A stretch of 64,000 nt of DNA from Cylindrodendrum hubeiense (Eukaryota > Ascomycota > Sordariomycetes > Hypocreales > Nectriaceae). Numbering within the stretch: the stretch's first letter is position 1; every line of letters starts with the position of its first letter. Shown piece after piece: positions 34,401 to 44,702 of the stretch. The translations under genes were made by a program, and so were the position numbers. Below the pieces are notes generated by a model. The model did no database searches. It was not told the DNA's origin and saw only the letters and a list, made by a program, of their open reading frames with translations. The stretch is taken from assembly GCA_014621425.1 (NCBI GenBank), contig JAANBB010000031.1, positions 62,001-126,000 of the forward strand, in the 5' to 3' direction.

Positions 34401-35369
34401 CCCCCAGCAATGCTGCAGGGTAATTAGCCCGGCTCAGCCATGTCGCCAAGCAGCCAGTCGAGATACTTGCGGCAACCTGCCGGTACTTGCGTGGGGACGG
34501 ACACGCACCGGCTCAGCCACCATTGGCAAACCGCGGTGCGAGTCGCCCCAGGTCGCTCACGGTCCTCAACAAGTGTGATGGCAGAAACTCCAGTCCCCAT
34601 CGTCGAGGTCCACCAAACCTAATCTCGACGATCCATCCCTTTGTAGCGTGGCATTAGGATGCCTTACCGGGCACGACTCGTCAGTAGTCCGTCACAAACG
34701 GTGCCATGTTGATGGGAGCACACATCACTCCGGAACGGCGGCAACGGCAATGGCGGGGGTTTCTGGCGCGTCTGTGGCAGTCTTGACGTGAGGCGAGTGA
34801 GCATGTGTGGAGATGGGCCAGGGGTGTGTGCTCAGGCTTCCACTAAGACAAGCAGGATCCCATACTGACGCCGCGTGTGGATGGATGCGCGCAGCTAGGT
34901 ATGTGCAGTACGTACTTTCTATCTTTGAGTGCCCGTGTACATGTCTCCATCTCCGCCTCACCTGTGCGTATGCCAAGTAAAAGTGGAATTGTGGTGGAAC
35001 TGGGAACGGAAGGCGCGTGGCAACCCCGCTGCCGGCCTCTTCTCACGGTTCTCGCGCTTTCCCTCGCGGCCGCACGCCGCACGCTGTACGGCTCTGTGCC
35101 GGACTGCTTTCCTAGATTCTGACTGTACCTCCTTCCGTCCCTGTCTTATCGTCTCCCCCTCCCCAAGTGCTTGGAAATAAAGAGGCCGGCTTCCCTTTTG
35201 TTCCTCCTTGTTCCTTTCCCTCCCCTTCTCCCCCAGGTCTCGTGCCAATCCTCTCTCTTACACCAACCCCAACTCCTCTTCTTCTGGTTGATCCTCAGCC
35301 AGCAGCCCTAAAACACATCAAACCCTCAGCTCTTCCCAGGCATCTTTTAGCTTACCCAACACCCATTCG
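31411..35369. other. Long intergenic region with no recognisable gene
   Basis: About 4 kb with only short overlapping open frames. A CTG run at 34124-34141 and GC-rich patches are the only visible structure. From about 35030 the strand becomes pyrimidine-rich, as expected for the promoter and leader of the ATPase gene. Confidence 0.5.
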
Positions 35370-38300
35370 ATGGGAGAAACCGAAGGCAACAGTACGAATG
35401 GTGCAGCTCACGCCAACGCCACCTCGGACTCGTCGAGTGTCGCCAGCTCCCCCAGCGGCCAGGACGACCAGCCGCCTATAGCGGAACCCCCCGACATATT
35501 CATAGAGAAGTCTGCATTGCCTCACACGCTCTCACCCGAGCGCGTTGCCCAGGATTTCAACACCGATATCCATAATGGGCTGAGCAACGACGACGCCGCC
35601 GCCCGGTTGACCCGGGACGGTCCCAACTCCATCAAGGGCGCCAAAGGCGTCTCTCTCTGGGAGATCTTTCTCCAGCAGGTCGCCAATGCCTTGACTGTTG
35701 TCCTCATCGCCGTGACAGCTCTGTCCTTTGCTATTGGGGACTACGTCGAGGGCTCTGTTGTCGCTGCTGTCATTGTCCTCAACATTGTTGTAGGGTATGT
35801 TCTGTTGCTACACACACACGCACATGCACGTTTGCTTGTGCACTTGATGGCGTTGCTTTCGCACCCATCTATTTGCTCTGCCTTGCCTTGCCATGTTTCA
35901 TGTCTTGCTATACCCCTCTAGTCCCCTTTCTGCATCTTTGTCTCCCCCTTTCGGTGACGCCTAGTGATTCGCAATGCCCAAGCCCCCAAGGCCCAAGCCG
36001 AATCCCAAAGCTCCCAGGGCTCCCTCAACTCCTTCCTCACCAGACGCTAACATCGCGCCTCCCAGATTGATCCAGGATTACCGCGCAGAGCAGACTATCC
36101 AGTCCCTCTATGCTCTGTCTACTCCCAAGTGCAAGGTTATTCGCGATGGCCACAGTGAAACCATCAAGGCGGAGACGCTGGTCACAGGCGATATAGTCTC
36201 TCTTGTAACTGGTGATGTTGTCCCCGCCGATCTGCGACTGGTCCAAGGCATCAACGTTTCTACCGACGAGGCCCTCCTCACAGGAGAATCCGTTGCCATC
36301 AGCAAGCGACCCGATGCCGTCTTCACCGACCCGGATATGCCTATCGGCGACCGTACCAACTTGGTCTACTCTGGAAGTTCTGTCACTCGTGGCCGAGCAA
36401 CTGGTATTGTCATTTCAACTGGTATGGATACGGAGGTCGGCCAAATTGCCGAACTTCTTCGCAAGAACAAGAATGACACTACTGGAAAGGGTCCCGTGGG
36501 CACTTTCGTCTTCAAGTTCTATCACTCCCTTCGCAACATCTTGGGTCTTGAGGGTACGCCGCTCCAGGTTACTCTGAGCAAATTCGCCCTTCTGCTATTC
36601 GCCTTTGCTATCCTACTCGCCATCATCGTCTTCTCCGTCAGCAAGTGGCACATCCGAGATGAGGTCCTGCTGTACGGAATTTGTGTCGGTGTGGCTGTCA
36701 TCCCAGAATCCCTACTCGCCGTCTTGACCGTTACAATGGCTGTTGCTACTAAGGCAATGGTCCGTGGCAATGTCATTGTCCGTCAGATGCCGTCTCTCGA
36801 AGCTGTTGGTGGTGTTACCAACATCTGCTCTGACAAGACTGGTACCCTGACACAAGGACGCATGATCACCCGCAAGGTCTGGCTTCGCGGAAATCTTCTG
36901 GGAACAGTCGAGGGAACCGCGAACCCATATGATCCAGGCAGTGGCACCGTTTCCTGGTCCAGGGATCTGGCTGGAAGCTGTCTCAACGCTTTTCTCAACA
37001 CACTTGTTCTCTGTAACAACGCCATGGTATCTGACGGCAAGAAGGAACCGGAGACTGACTCTAGTAGCGTCATCACCGGATCCGGAGATGCTGAATGGAA
37101 AGCTATTGGTGAGCCGACCGAGATTGCCCTCAAGGTTTTCGCTATGCGATTCGGCCAGAACAGGCCGGTCGGTGATACTCTGATTGCGGAGCATCCTTTC
37201 GACTCATCCTGCAAGCTCATGAGTGTGGTTTACGGCAACCATGTTGAAAAGACTTATAAGGTTTATACCAAAGGAGCCGTTGAGGTTCTATTAACTAAAT
37301 TAAACGAGACGGAGGAGTTCAATGCCGAAATTCTAGCCAAGGCCGAGGAGCTCGCTGGCCAAGGTCTGCGAGTGCTCTGCATTGCGACCAAGACCCTGGA
37401 CGGAGAAGCGCAAGACGTTCACGACCGTGCCAAGGTTGAAAGCCAGCTCGAGTTTCTCGGTCTCGCCGGCCTCTATGATCCTCCTCGTCCCGAAACCGCC
37501 GGTGCCGTTGCCCAGTGCCGTGAAGCCGGCGTGACTGTGCACATGGTTACCGGCGATCATATCAAGACTGCTACTGCAATTGCGTACGAAGTCGGAATCC
37601 TTAACCGCAACATGCCCCTGCGAGCCAATGCCGTCATGGGTGCCGCAGACTTTGGCAATCTCTCCGATGCGCAAATTGACGAATTGGAAAATTTACCTGT
37701 CGTCCTCGCACGTTGCAGTCCCTTAACCAAGGTCCGTATGATCGAGGCTCTTCATCGTCGCAAGGCCTTCTGTATCATGACGGGCGATGGTGTCAATGAT
37801 TCGCCGGCTCTCAAGCAGGCAGATGTGGGTATTGCCATGGGAGACCGTGGCAGTGATGTCGCCAAGGAAGCCGCCGATATGGTCCTGACTGATGACAACT
37901 TTGCTTCTATCGTTACTGGTATTCAAGAAGGCAGACGACTTGCCGACAATATCCAAAAGGTATGGTTTCATTGTCACGTCAAAATCTTCTGTTGCTAAAA
38001 GTCCTAGTTCTTACTCCATCTCCTCACGTCCAACTTGGCACAAGTCATTCTTCTCCTGATTGGTCTCTGCTTCAAGGACGAAACTGGTGTTGCCGTCTTC
38101 CCTCTATCGCCCCTGGAAATTCTATGGGCTAACCTTGTCACGTCTTCGCCCCTGGCTCTTGGGTTGGGTCTAGAGGAAGCTGCACCTGATATCTTGCGCC
38201 GCCCTCCTCGCAGTCTGCGTTCTGGGGTCTTCACCCCTGACCTAGTCCGTGACCAGCTTGTGTACGGAACTTTCATGGGCTCTCTCTGTCTATGTTCCTT

Positions 38301-38760
38301 TATGCTTGTGAATTACGCAGCATCTGGCAAAGGTTACTACGAGATGCCCGAGGGTTGCAACGAGGCCGGCTCAGAGGGCTGTGATCATGTTTATCGTGCA
38401 CGAGCCGCTACTTTCTCCACTTTGAGTTTCCTTCTACTGGTCACTGCTTGGGAGGTCAAACACTTCCACCGAAGTCTCTTTTCCATGGATGAGCGTTGGT
38501 CTGGCCCCTTTTCGGTCTTCAAGACCATCTATCACAACAAGTTCCTCTTCTGGTCTGTTGTTGGCGGCTTCCTAGCCACGTTCCCAGTCGTCTACATCCC
38601 CGTTCTCAACACCGAGGTCTTCAAACACAAGGGCCTAAGCTGGGAGTGGGGCGTCGTCGCGGGTTGCGTCGTCACCTACGTTGCTCTGCTCGAGATTTAC
38701 AAGGCCATCAAGCGCAAATTTCAACTCGGCATCGACAAGCGACCCACAACCGAAGTCTGA
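35370..38760 (+). CDS. ENA-type (IID) P-type cation ATPase
   Basis: Three exons, 35370-35794, 36066-37959 and 38008-38760, with introns of 271 and 48 bases; 1,023 residues. It starts MGETEGNSTNGA, followed by a polar N-terminus and a cation-ATPase N domain (LSNDDAAARLTRDGPNSI). TGES is at about 214. The phosphorylation site is in SDKTGTLTQG with D398, the nucleotide-binding KGA lies in YTKGAVEVL, and the hinge TGDGVND is at about 714. Intron 1 joins NIVVG to LIQDYRAEQ, the conserved sequence after M2. Transmembrane 4 reads VIPESLLAVLTV, followed by RQMPSLEAVGGVTNICSDK, which resembles fungal ENA pumps more than SERCA or PMR1. ENA pumps export Na+, Li+ or K+ at the plasma membrane, mostly at high salt or alkaline pH. 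The ion used here is inferred from subfamily. Confidence 0.9.
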
Positions 38761-41316
38761 GTGTGAGAGGCAACCGCGGCGTGGTGGTGGACAGGTTTTA
38801 GGGATATGTGGTTGGGTCAGAATGTCTAGCTAGCATGCGTATCGCTACTATCCTATAGTCAATGTATGAATTTCCTGTCATTTTGAGCGTGCGACGTGAA
38901 TCGTGAGCTGTGAACTTGCATCCTGCAAGACAAGCCAGTTGGTAATAGAGAATAAATCCTATGAGAACCAAAGTCGATATCAAGAATGAATCACGTAGTT
39001 TGAAGGGATGCAGTACCATACTCGTTCCTCTGGTGGTCAACTTGCTAGGTCGCAGCCGGGATAACTCGGGTAAATGGAAGACTGTGTCGATGCGCTGCAA
39101 GACCGCTGCCAACCGAGCTGCTACATCCCATATCTGTCTCTCTATCAATCAATCAATCAGCAGCCCGAAGGCACGTCAGGTGGGCACATTTTCCTGCATG
39201 TCTAGCCAGGCTTGGAAAATGTGATATCACTTTTGAACGCGTACACAGATTAGGGAAGTCATGCGACAAGGGCGCTGCCGGCGGCAGATAATCTGAATGG
39301 CGCAGCGATCGACTGGGCCTATACGGCACGGTTACTTGGGATCAAGGGGTGGTATTGGGTACAGAGAGCGATTTTGCGCGGCAGGCGATGCTGAGCATGC
39401 AATGAGGCCCATGTTATGAGGCCCATTTGGCCCTTTGGCCTATTGGCTGGGTTCCGCAACGGAGCGTGTCCCACGTGCGTGGAGCGCCGGGAGGATGAGA
39501 CACGCCTGTGGGGGTTGCGGGGAAGTTTGTCTTGGCTGCAGGAGCTGCTATCGACCCATTTCGTGATGTTGGGCATGTTGGGTTGGTCTTCGGAGTTTGG
39601 AGATTGTCGCTGGCGGCATGTTCGGTCAGATGATGGATGGTATCGAACGTGTTGGTTTGCGGTCGATGCTGGTAGTGGCTGAGTCTGAAGGGCCCCCCTC
39701 GTTAATGTCAGGAGAACTTGTAATAGAATTTGAGGGAGCAGGTAAGGCGATCCGTGCTCGATGTCATCAGCCAGGCGGCATGAAGGGAGAAGTGATGTAG
39801 CTAGATTCTCAATGCAAGTCTCCGATGACGCATGGCAAGGTCGGGGAAGCGTATTGCAGGAATAATCCTAAAAAGGCAATTTTGTATGAGCATGGATAGA
39901 TAGCTGGACCTACTTGCAAGTCTTGATTGCCAAGACGCGTTCCCTTGGTTCGTGATGCAAGGTAGATCTGGCGCCAAAGCTCGACCTCGCCTGCAGTATG
40001 TCTCCAGCTACCTCGCCACAGTCCGATATAGTGATGTCAGAGCTGGATGCGTAAGGCAACAAGTTAAGCTGTTCTTCTCTATTAAATGGCACAAATTAAG
40101 TGGTTTTGGGCTACAAAACAAAGAGAAAACGGGAAATAATTTCAAATACTACTGGTCCAGCTTCGATAGTTGGTCAGGGGTACAAGGGGCGACAAAGCAA
40201 TCACAAGTATCTATAAGTTTTGTCGTAACAAATGTGCGTAAAAATACCTTGGTTTTGTTTAAGTATTTTGTGCTCATGATGCTCGGGAGAAGTTATCAAC
40301 ACTATTGCGAGAGGGAGACAGGTGGTGGATGGGGTGGCGTGATATTTCTGACAGCACATGGCAACGATTGGACATGGCAGGGAAGAAACGTGTATTTTAT
40401 CGATCGGGTTCGAGCGGAACTAGATGATTCATCGTTGTGTTGAGCGAGAGAGTTGAGCAGAGGTTTTCGTCGAGGGTTGCATCGTAAGACGACGACCGAG
40501 TCGCGAGTGGTGTCGTCGGGTCCAAGAGGTTGGTTACACATGGGAATTCGACAGGCAATACATATTGCCCTGAGAAAATTCAAGGTTGATAGATTGGTTC
40601 TTGTCAAGCGTTTCGCGGTCTGTTTCTTCCGGGGTGAAGTTGGAAACGTTCCTTGAGGGTTGGTCGGTCGCATGGAGTTGGGGGAAGCTGACTGTCCACC
40701 ACGAATGTGTGGGAACTAGGGCTGGATAATATAGTTGAGAAAGGAGAGAGAAACAGCAAAGGATTTTCAAGGTAATCTTTATTGAATTTGATTTTCTGAG
40801 CATGGTACTTCTCCTGAAAGAAGTGTGTTGTCACTGTGATGGCCAGACCAACGTTTCAAAAAATCAAGATACGAGAAATTGTCTATCTGACAACCCCAAC
40901 ACCACTTTCTCTCCGCCGTAGAGTCAGGCGCAACTCAACATGGTGATACCGTCACGGCGAGTTGTTAATTCAATACATGGAATTGGCTACAATACCACCG
41001 GATTTGCAGGTATCACTTTATCAGCTCATGCATTAATTCGTGACATTGGGCTCCAGTTGGCGAGAACCCTGATGGCCAGCGCGCACCTTGATGGCCAACC
41101 CTGATGTCCTCACCACTGGCTCGTGGCGCCTCTCCGCCCTTTTGCTCGCCCACAATGGCGACGCTTCACCGGTTGCAGGAGGTGGTGATGGCGTGCATTC
41201 CCCGGCAAAGGGTTACTGTAGATCCCCAACGGCGTTGCATCATCCACAACCCAGCCCGCTGGTGACCCCTGGGCAGAGGAATGAGGCTGAGACCTGCCGT
41301 GTTGGGCGGCGATGGG

Positions 41317-41328
41317 CGAGTATAAGAA
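41317..41328 (+). promoter_or_regulatory. Candidate TATA box, same 12-mer as the metallothionein promoter
   Basis: CGAGTATAAGAA is identical to the 12 bases at 44322-44333 upstream of the metallothionein gene. Here it is followed by a 5'-leader-like, A/C-rich stretch with three 14-base tandem units. No gene is assigned. Confidence 0.4.
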
Positions 41329-41440
41329 AGAGCCGGGCTGGCCTCTTTTGTCTGCGCCTTCCTGATCGACTCGTCTCGGTGTGTCTGGCTCATTGTCTTG
41401 GCAATGAGTTAAACTTGATCTCGAAGCAGCTCACCTGGAC

Positions 41441-41482
41441 CAACTCACATCGAGCAACTCACGTCGAGCAACTCACATCGAA
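41441..41482 (+). repeat. Three-unit 14-base tandem repeat in a leader-like stretch
   Basis: Units at 41441, 41455 and 41469 read CAACTCACATCGAG with one substitution each in the second (ACG) and third (GAA). They lie 113-155 bases after the candidate TATA box. Confidence 0.85.
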
Positions 41483-42061
41483 CAACAACCTACCCATCTC
41501 GCACACACATTGAGCAGAGCCTTCAACAGTCTCTCATCTCAACTCCGCCAGGACGAAAAGGACCACCTCGAGTCTCCGACGACAAAATCAACATCGGTCG
41601 AAGCCGAGTCCACGATCACATCGAGCCACGAGCGACCGAGCCCGACGAGACCTGCGCCCCTTTTCTTACTTTTCGCCTCTCTCGCTGTTGCTATCTTGGC
41701 CAACCTCCCAACCGAGGATCCGGCTAAGCGAGAGGGCAAAAGTGAATGACAAGAAAATATCCCGCAGCTCAGCTTCACCGGTCGGCTAACGCCTAGCCCA
41801 TGGCCCCATTCCCGTGGACGTGTTCAGCCCAAAGTCTGACGATGCTTGGATGAAGAAATTTTTTCTTCTCACCGTCCCCACGGAGGAGGATCACCCCTGG
41901 AACTCGGTCTGCCAACCCTTCGGTCCTTCGGTCTCACCGTCCCACGCCTCTTCATTTCCTTGCATTGGGAGCAGGAAGGACTAGGCCAGCTGAGCTAGGG
42001 TGGTGTCGCGTGTCCCTGTTGATCGGCTGTAGACTGGGCTCGAGATGGCCAAGACTAACCG

Positions 42062-42124
42062 CTATGTTGATGATGATGTTGTTGTTGATGACGTGGATGT
42101 TGATGTTGATGTTGTTGCTGTCGT
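42062..42124. repeat. GAT/GTT trinucleotide microsatellite
   Basis: Interspersed GATGATGAT, GTTGTTGTT and GATGTTGATGTT units over about 60 bases. No coding context is recognised. Confidence 0.75.
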
Positions 42125-44321
42125 TGTGCCTGCATATGCAACTTGCGGCAGCAGGTCCGGGGAAGAGAGGAGAGACATGACAGCTGCCCTCGCATAGCAT
42201 CTCTGCCCATGTTTGCTCCGGAGATCCGGTTCATGATTGAAGCCATTTCTCAAGTACACTCTTCTCACTTGGCTAGTCTGTTGTCTTGGCCAGCAACATG
42301 ACACACAGGTAGGCTGATGTTGGTGTTTTCCTTACCTCAAGTCTACTCTCGTTCACGCCCCCCGAGAATGGTGTTGTCGTTGTCATTGTCCCTGTCATTG
42401 AACCCCCATCCGTCCCTTCACCCTTGGACGATATTGTCTCGTCATCTCCATCCCTAGCCACCCCATCTTTACTACTAGTCTCCGAGTTTTCTTCATCGGC
42501 GTGGGTCACGAGTCCATCCCCTTCACATATCGGCATCAGCCACGCTGGCCACCAGGCTCCGACACCCACGCCGCCCGTCCTTGAACGGTTCCCATGACTA
42601 AAAGGAAGACCAAGTAGTAGTCCTACAATGTGATGGTTTTGGCCCCCGTCCATCACATCCCTCCGTGTCTCCCCGTCCTCACCGGTTCGGCTGCCCACAC
42701 ACAGCCAATAAGCAGTGCCGGATATGCTCGATCCTCGACGCCGCGCTCCAAGAAATACGTATGCGTGGGATGCATGCATAACCGGATCCTGGGCCAGGTC
42801 GAGTGGCTTCTTGGGCGTCTTCTAGGCACAGCACTTTGTGGCCCCATCCCCGTCCCCGTTCCCCGTGTTCCCCATTCCACATTATCCCTCACTCCCCGTT
42901 GTTTCCTCACATGTTATCTCACGCCCTTGGCTACTCCCGTGACCTCTACCTTCACCCTCCCAGCTCCGTGACGCAGGGATCAGCTCCAGCCTACCACGCT
43001 TTGCCGTGATGGATTAGTCTCCGGTCTCGTTGAAGCCATCCCATCAGACACTCTAAATCGTGCCCGACGATCCACCCGTCTTCATTGGCTCCACCGTCCC
43101 ATCGAAACGGCTGTGTCTCGCCTGCGCCCGTCCTCCACTCGGCCGCTGTGCCGTACCATGTACAATGTACACTTGGTCGTTCCTGCAATCCTTTCACATG
43201 TCTTGTCACGCTCTGTCACGTCCTGTCCTATCCCTCTGCTTCTGCTTCTGTTCTCTTACACCGGGGCCCATCCTACCCCCATGGACCAAGTCCGACCCGG
43301 TTTTTTTTTAATATTCGCCCCATTAGTCCACGTACATTCATGGCTGTCCGTCATCCCGATGTGGGAACTATGCTGTGGTTCAAGTGTAACGAGTACCACC
43401 CCCCCGGGGGCCCTTTCTCACACACCCCCGGCTCCGGCTCACCGGTGTGGGTGACGGGGGCCACACTTCGTAGCTCGGCCTCCGGCTCGGGCGGTTGCAT
43501 GTCCCAGATTATCAACATCTTCCGTGACCCCCACCCTCAAGTGTTTCCGAGTCTCATCGAGCTAAGCTACTGGAATTGCCTCGTCCCTGGAAGCTAGGGG
43601 GAGCTAACAGCTTTGGCTTCGGGCCAGGTGCACTCCACGTCTCTGTGCCTCCTTTTGGTTATCAGTCCTGGTCGATGGAAGCCTTGACGTGGCCGCTCCC
43701 ACCAATAACCTTCCTCAAGGCAATGTTCCCTGCCATTTCGCTGCAAGACCCGTACTTTGCCGCTGGTTTCGCTGTGCGAGTTGCCGGGACCACGATCCTG
43801 TACCGATCAGCACTGCGATGCAACACAACCTCAGCTGTAGAACATCTGGCACCCTAGGGGGAACGTCTTTGCTTTTGAGGCCTCTGACCTTTCTCTCTTG
43901 GGATGCAGCTCCACGCCGTCACGCCTCAACGCACAAACCCCCAACTCCTAGGGTGTCAAGGGCTTGCGCTGTTGGAGAGAGCTTGGGCGTTCACGCCTAA
44001 TGTGAAGCTGTACTCTGCCACACCAGAGCTTCCCAGCCAATGACGGGTCTGTGCGATCCTACAGTATGACGCCGAGGTGCGGGGTGAAGCTCAGGGATGC
44101 CGCGTGACGTTTAGAGTGCCCTTGTCATGGTTGGTCGCTCGATGAGGGAGGGAGTGTGAGACCCGATGTCGACGGGCATGCTCCATGCATCGGCGGTGGG
44201 GCCCGTCCACTCGGGACTCCCACGCCCAGCATACGATAATCAGGCAACGGAAATTGATGGGCGTAGCAGGCTTCTAACGAGGTCGGCGCGTGGGATGACG
44301 AGAGGCTCGTGCGGATGGAAT

Positions 44322-44333
44322 CGAGTATAAGAA
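44322..44333 (+). promoter_or_regulatory. TATA box of the metallothionein gene
   Basis: CGAGTATAAGAA lies 124-135 bases before the metallothionein ATG. It is followed by a leader rich in CAACTC and CAACA elements, usual for strongly expressed fungal genes. No metal-response element could be assigned with confidence. Confidence 0.55.
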
Positions 44334-44456
44334 GCCGCTCGCGTCGCCCTCCAATATCCGATTTTGTTCTGCATCCAACAATCAACTCTTCAACTCAACC
44401 ATCCAACACTCAACTCACACTTTTCGAAGACTTTCTTCCACCCCCAAACCATCAAC

Positions 44457-44702
44457 ATGTCTCCCTGGTGAGTACAGCCTGCCACTCAGCCTTGGGCCTC
44501 CTCGAGGAGCTTCCTGAGATGAACTTGGCTCCCATCTTTCCAGCAGCTCTCTGGCTAACACTGGCATCTCTAGCACCTGCTCCACCTGCAACTGCGCCGG
44601 CGCCTGCGACGCCTGCTCTTGCTCCTCTTGCAGCGTGAGTTCCTACACCTGCATCCTCGTGAGCAGTCCGGATTCACTAACACCTGAGGGAAACAGCACT
44701 AA
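44457..44702 (+). CDS. Small copper-type metallothionein
   Basis: Three exons: 44457-44467 (11 bases), 44574-44634 and 44697-44702 (6 bases, CAC TAA). The introns are 106 and 62 bases, each GTGAGT...AG with a CTAAC branch-like site about 15 bases before the acceptor. The product has 25 residues with eight cysteines at 4, 6, 9, 11, 15, 18, 20 and 23, starting MSPCTCST and ending CSCSSCSH. There are no aromatic residues. This fits the tiny fungal metallothioneins such as Neurospora copper metallothionein (26 residues) and Magnaporthe MMT1 (22 residues, which also has a CSCSSC segment). It should bind Cu(I) or Zn through cysteine thiolates. An alternative acceptor at 44543 would also stay in frame and add ten residues; the branch site favours 44573. 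Intron retention at the 3' end would replace the last residue with a tail of about 22 residues. Confidence 0.8.

Larger units (their letters stand above)
38761..44456. other. Long intergenic region, possibly hiding an unrecognised transcript
   Basis: Almost 5.7 kb without a supported gene. Parts of 39850-41030 are A/T-rich. At 41317-41328 there is a CGAGTATAAGAA box followed by a CA-rich leader-like stretch, but no ATG-initiated frame of useful length follows it. A GAT/GTT microsatellite lies near 42065-42120. The C/T-rich 42650-43450 has long but unconvincing open frames. Confidence 0.5.

Noticed and set aside
35974..36065. Start of the ATPase at MPKPPRPKPN
   Set aside because: This would place a proline-rich leader directly on the M2-M3 region and lose the N domain encoded at 35370-35794; the splice at 35794/36066 restores family sequence.
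38798..39148. Minus-strand open frame of 116 residues behind the ATPase gene
   Set aside because: It covers the 3' flank of the ATPase gene in antisense and resembles nothing known.
42273..42779. Minus-strand open frame of 168 residues
   Set aside because: It is low-complexity and Gly/Thr-rich, has no family resemblance, and the opposite strand is equally open. GC-rich sequence gives such frames by chance.
43085..43597. Plus-strand open frame of 170 residues
   Set aside because: Pro/Ser/His-rich text with no domain; adjacent frames are open too.
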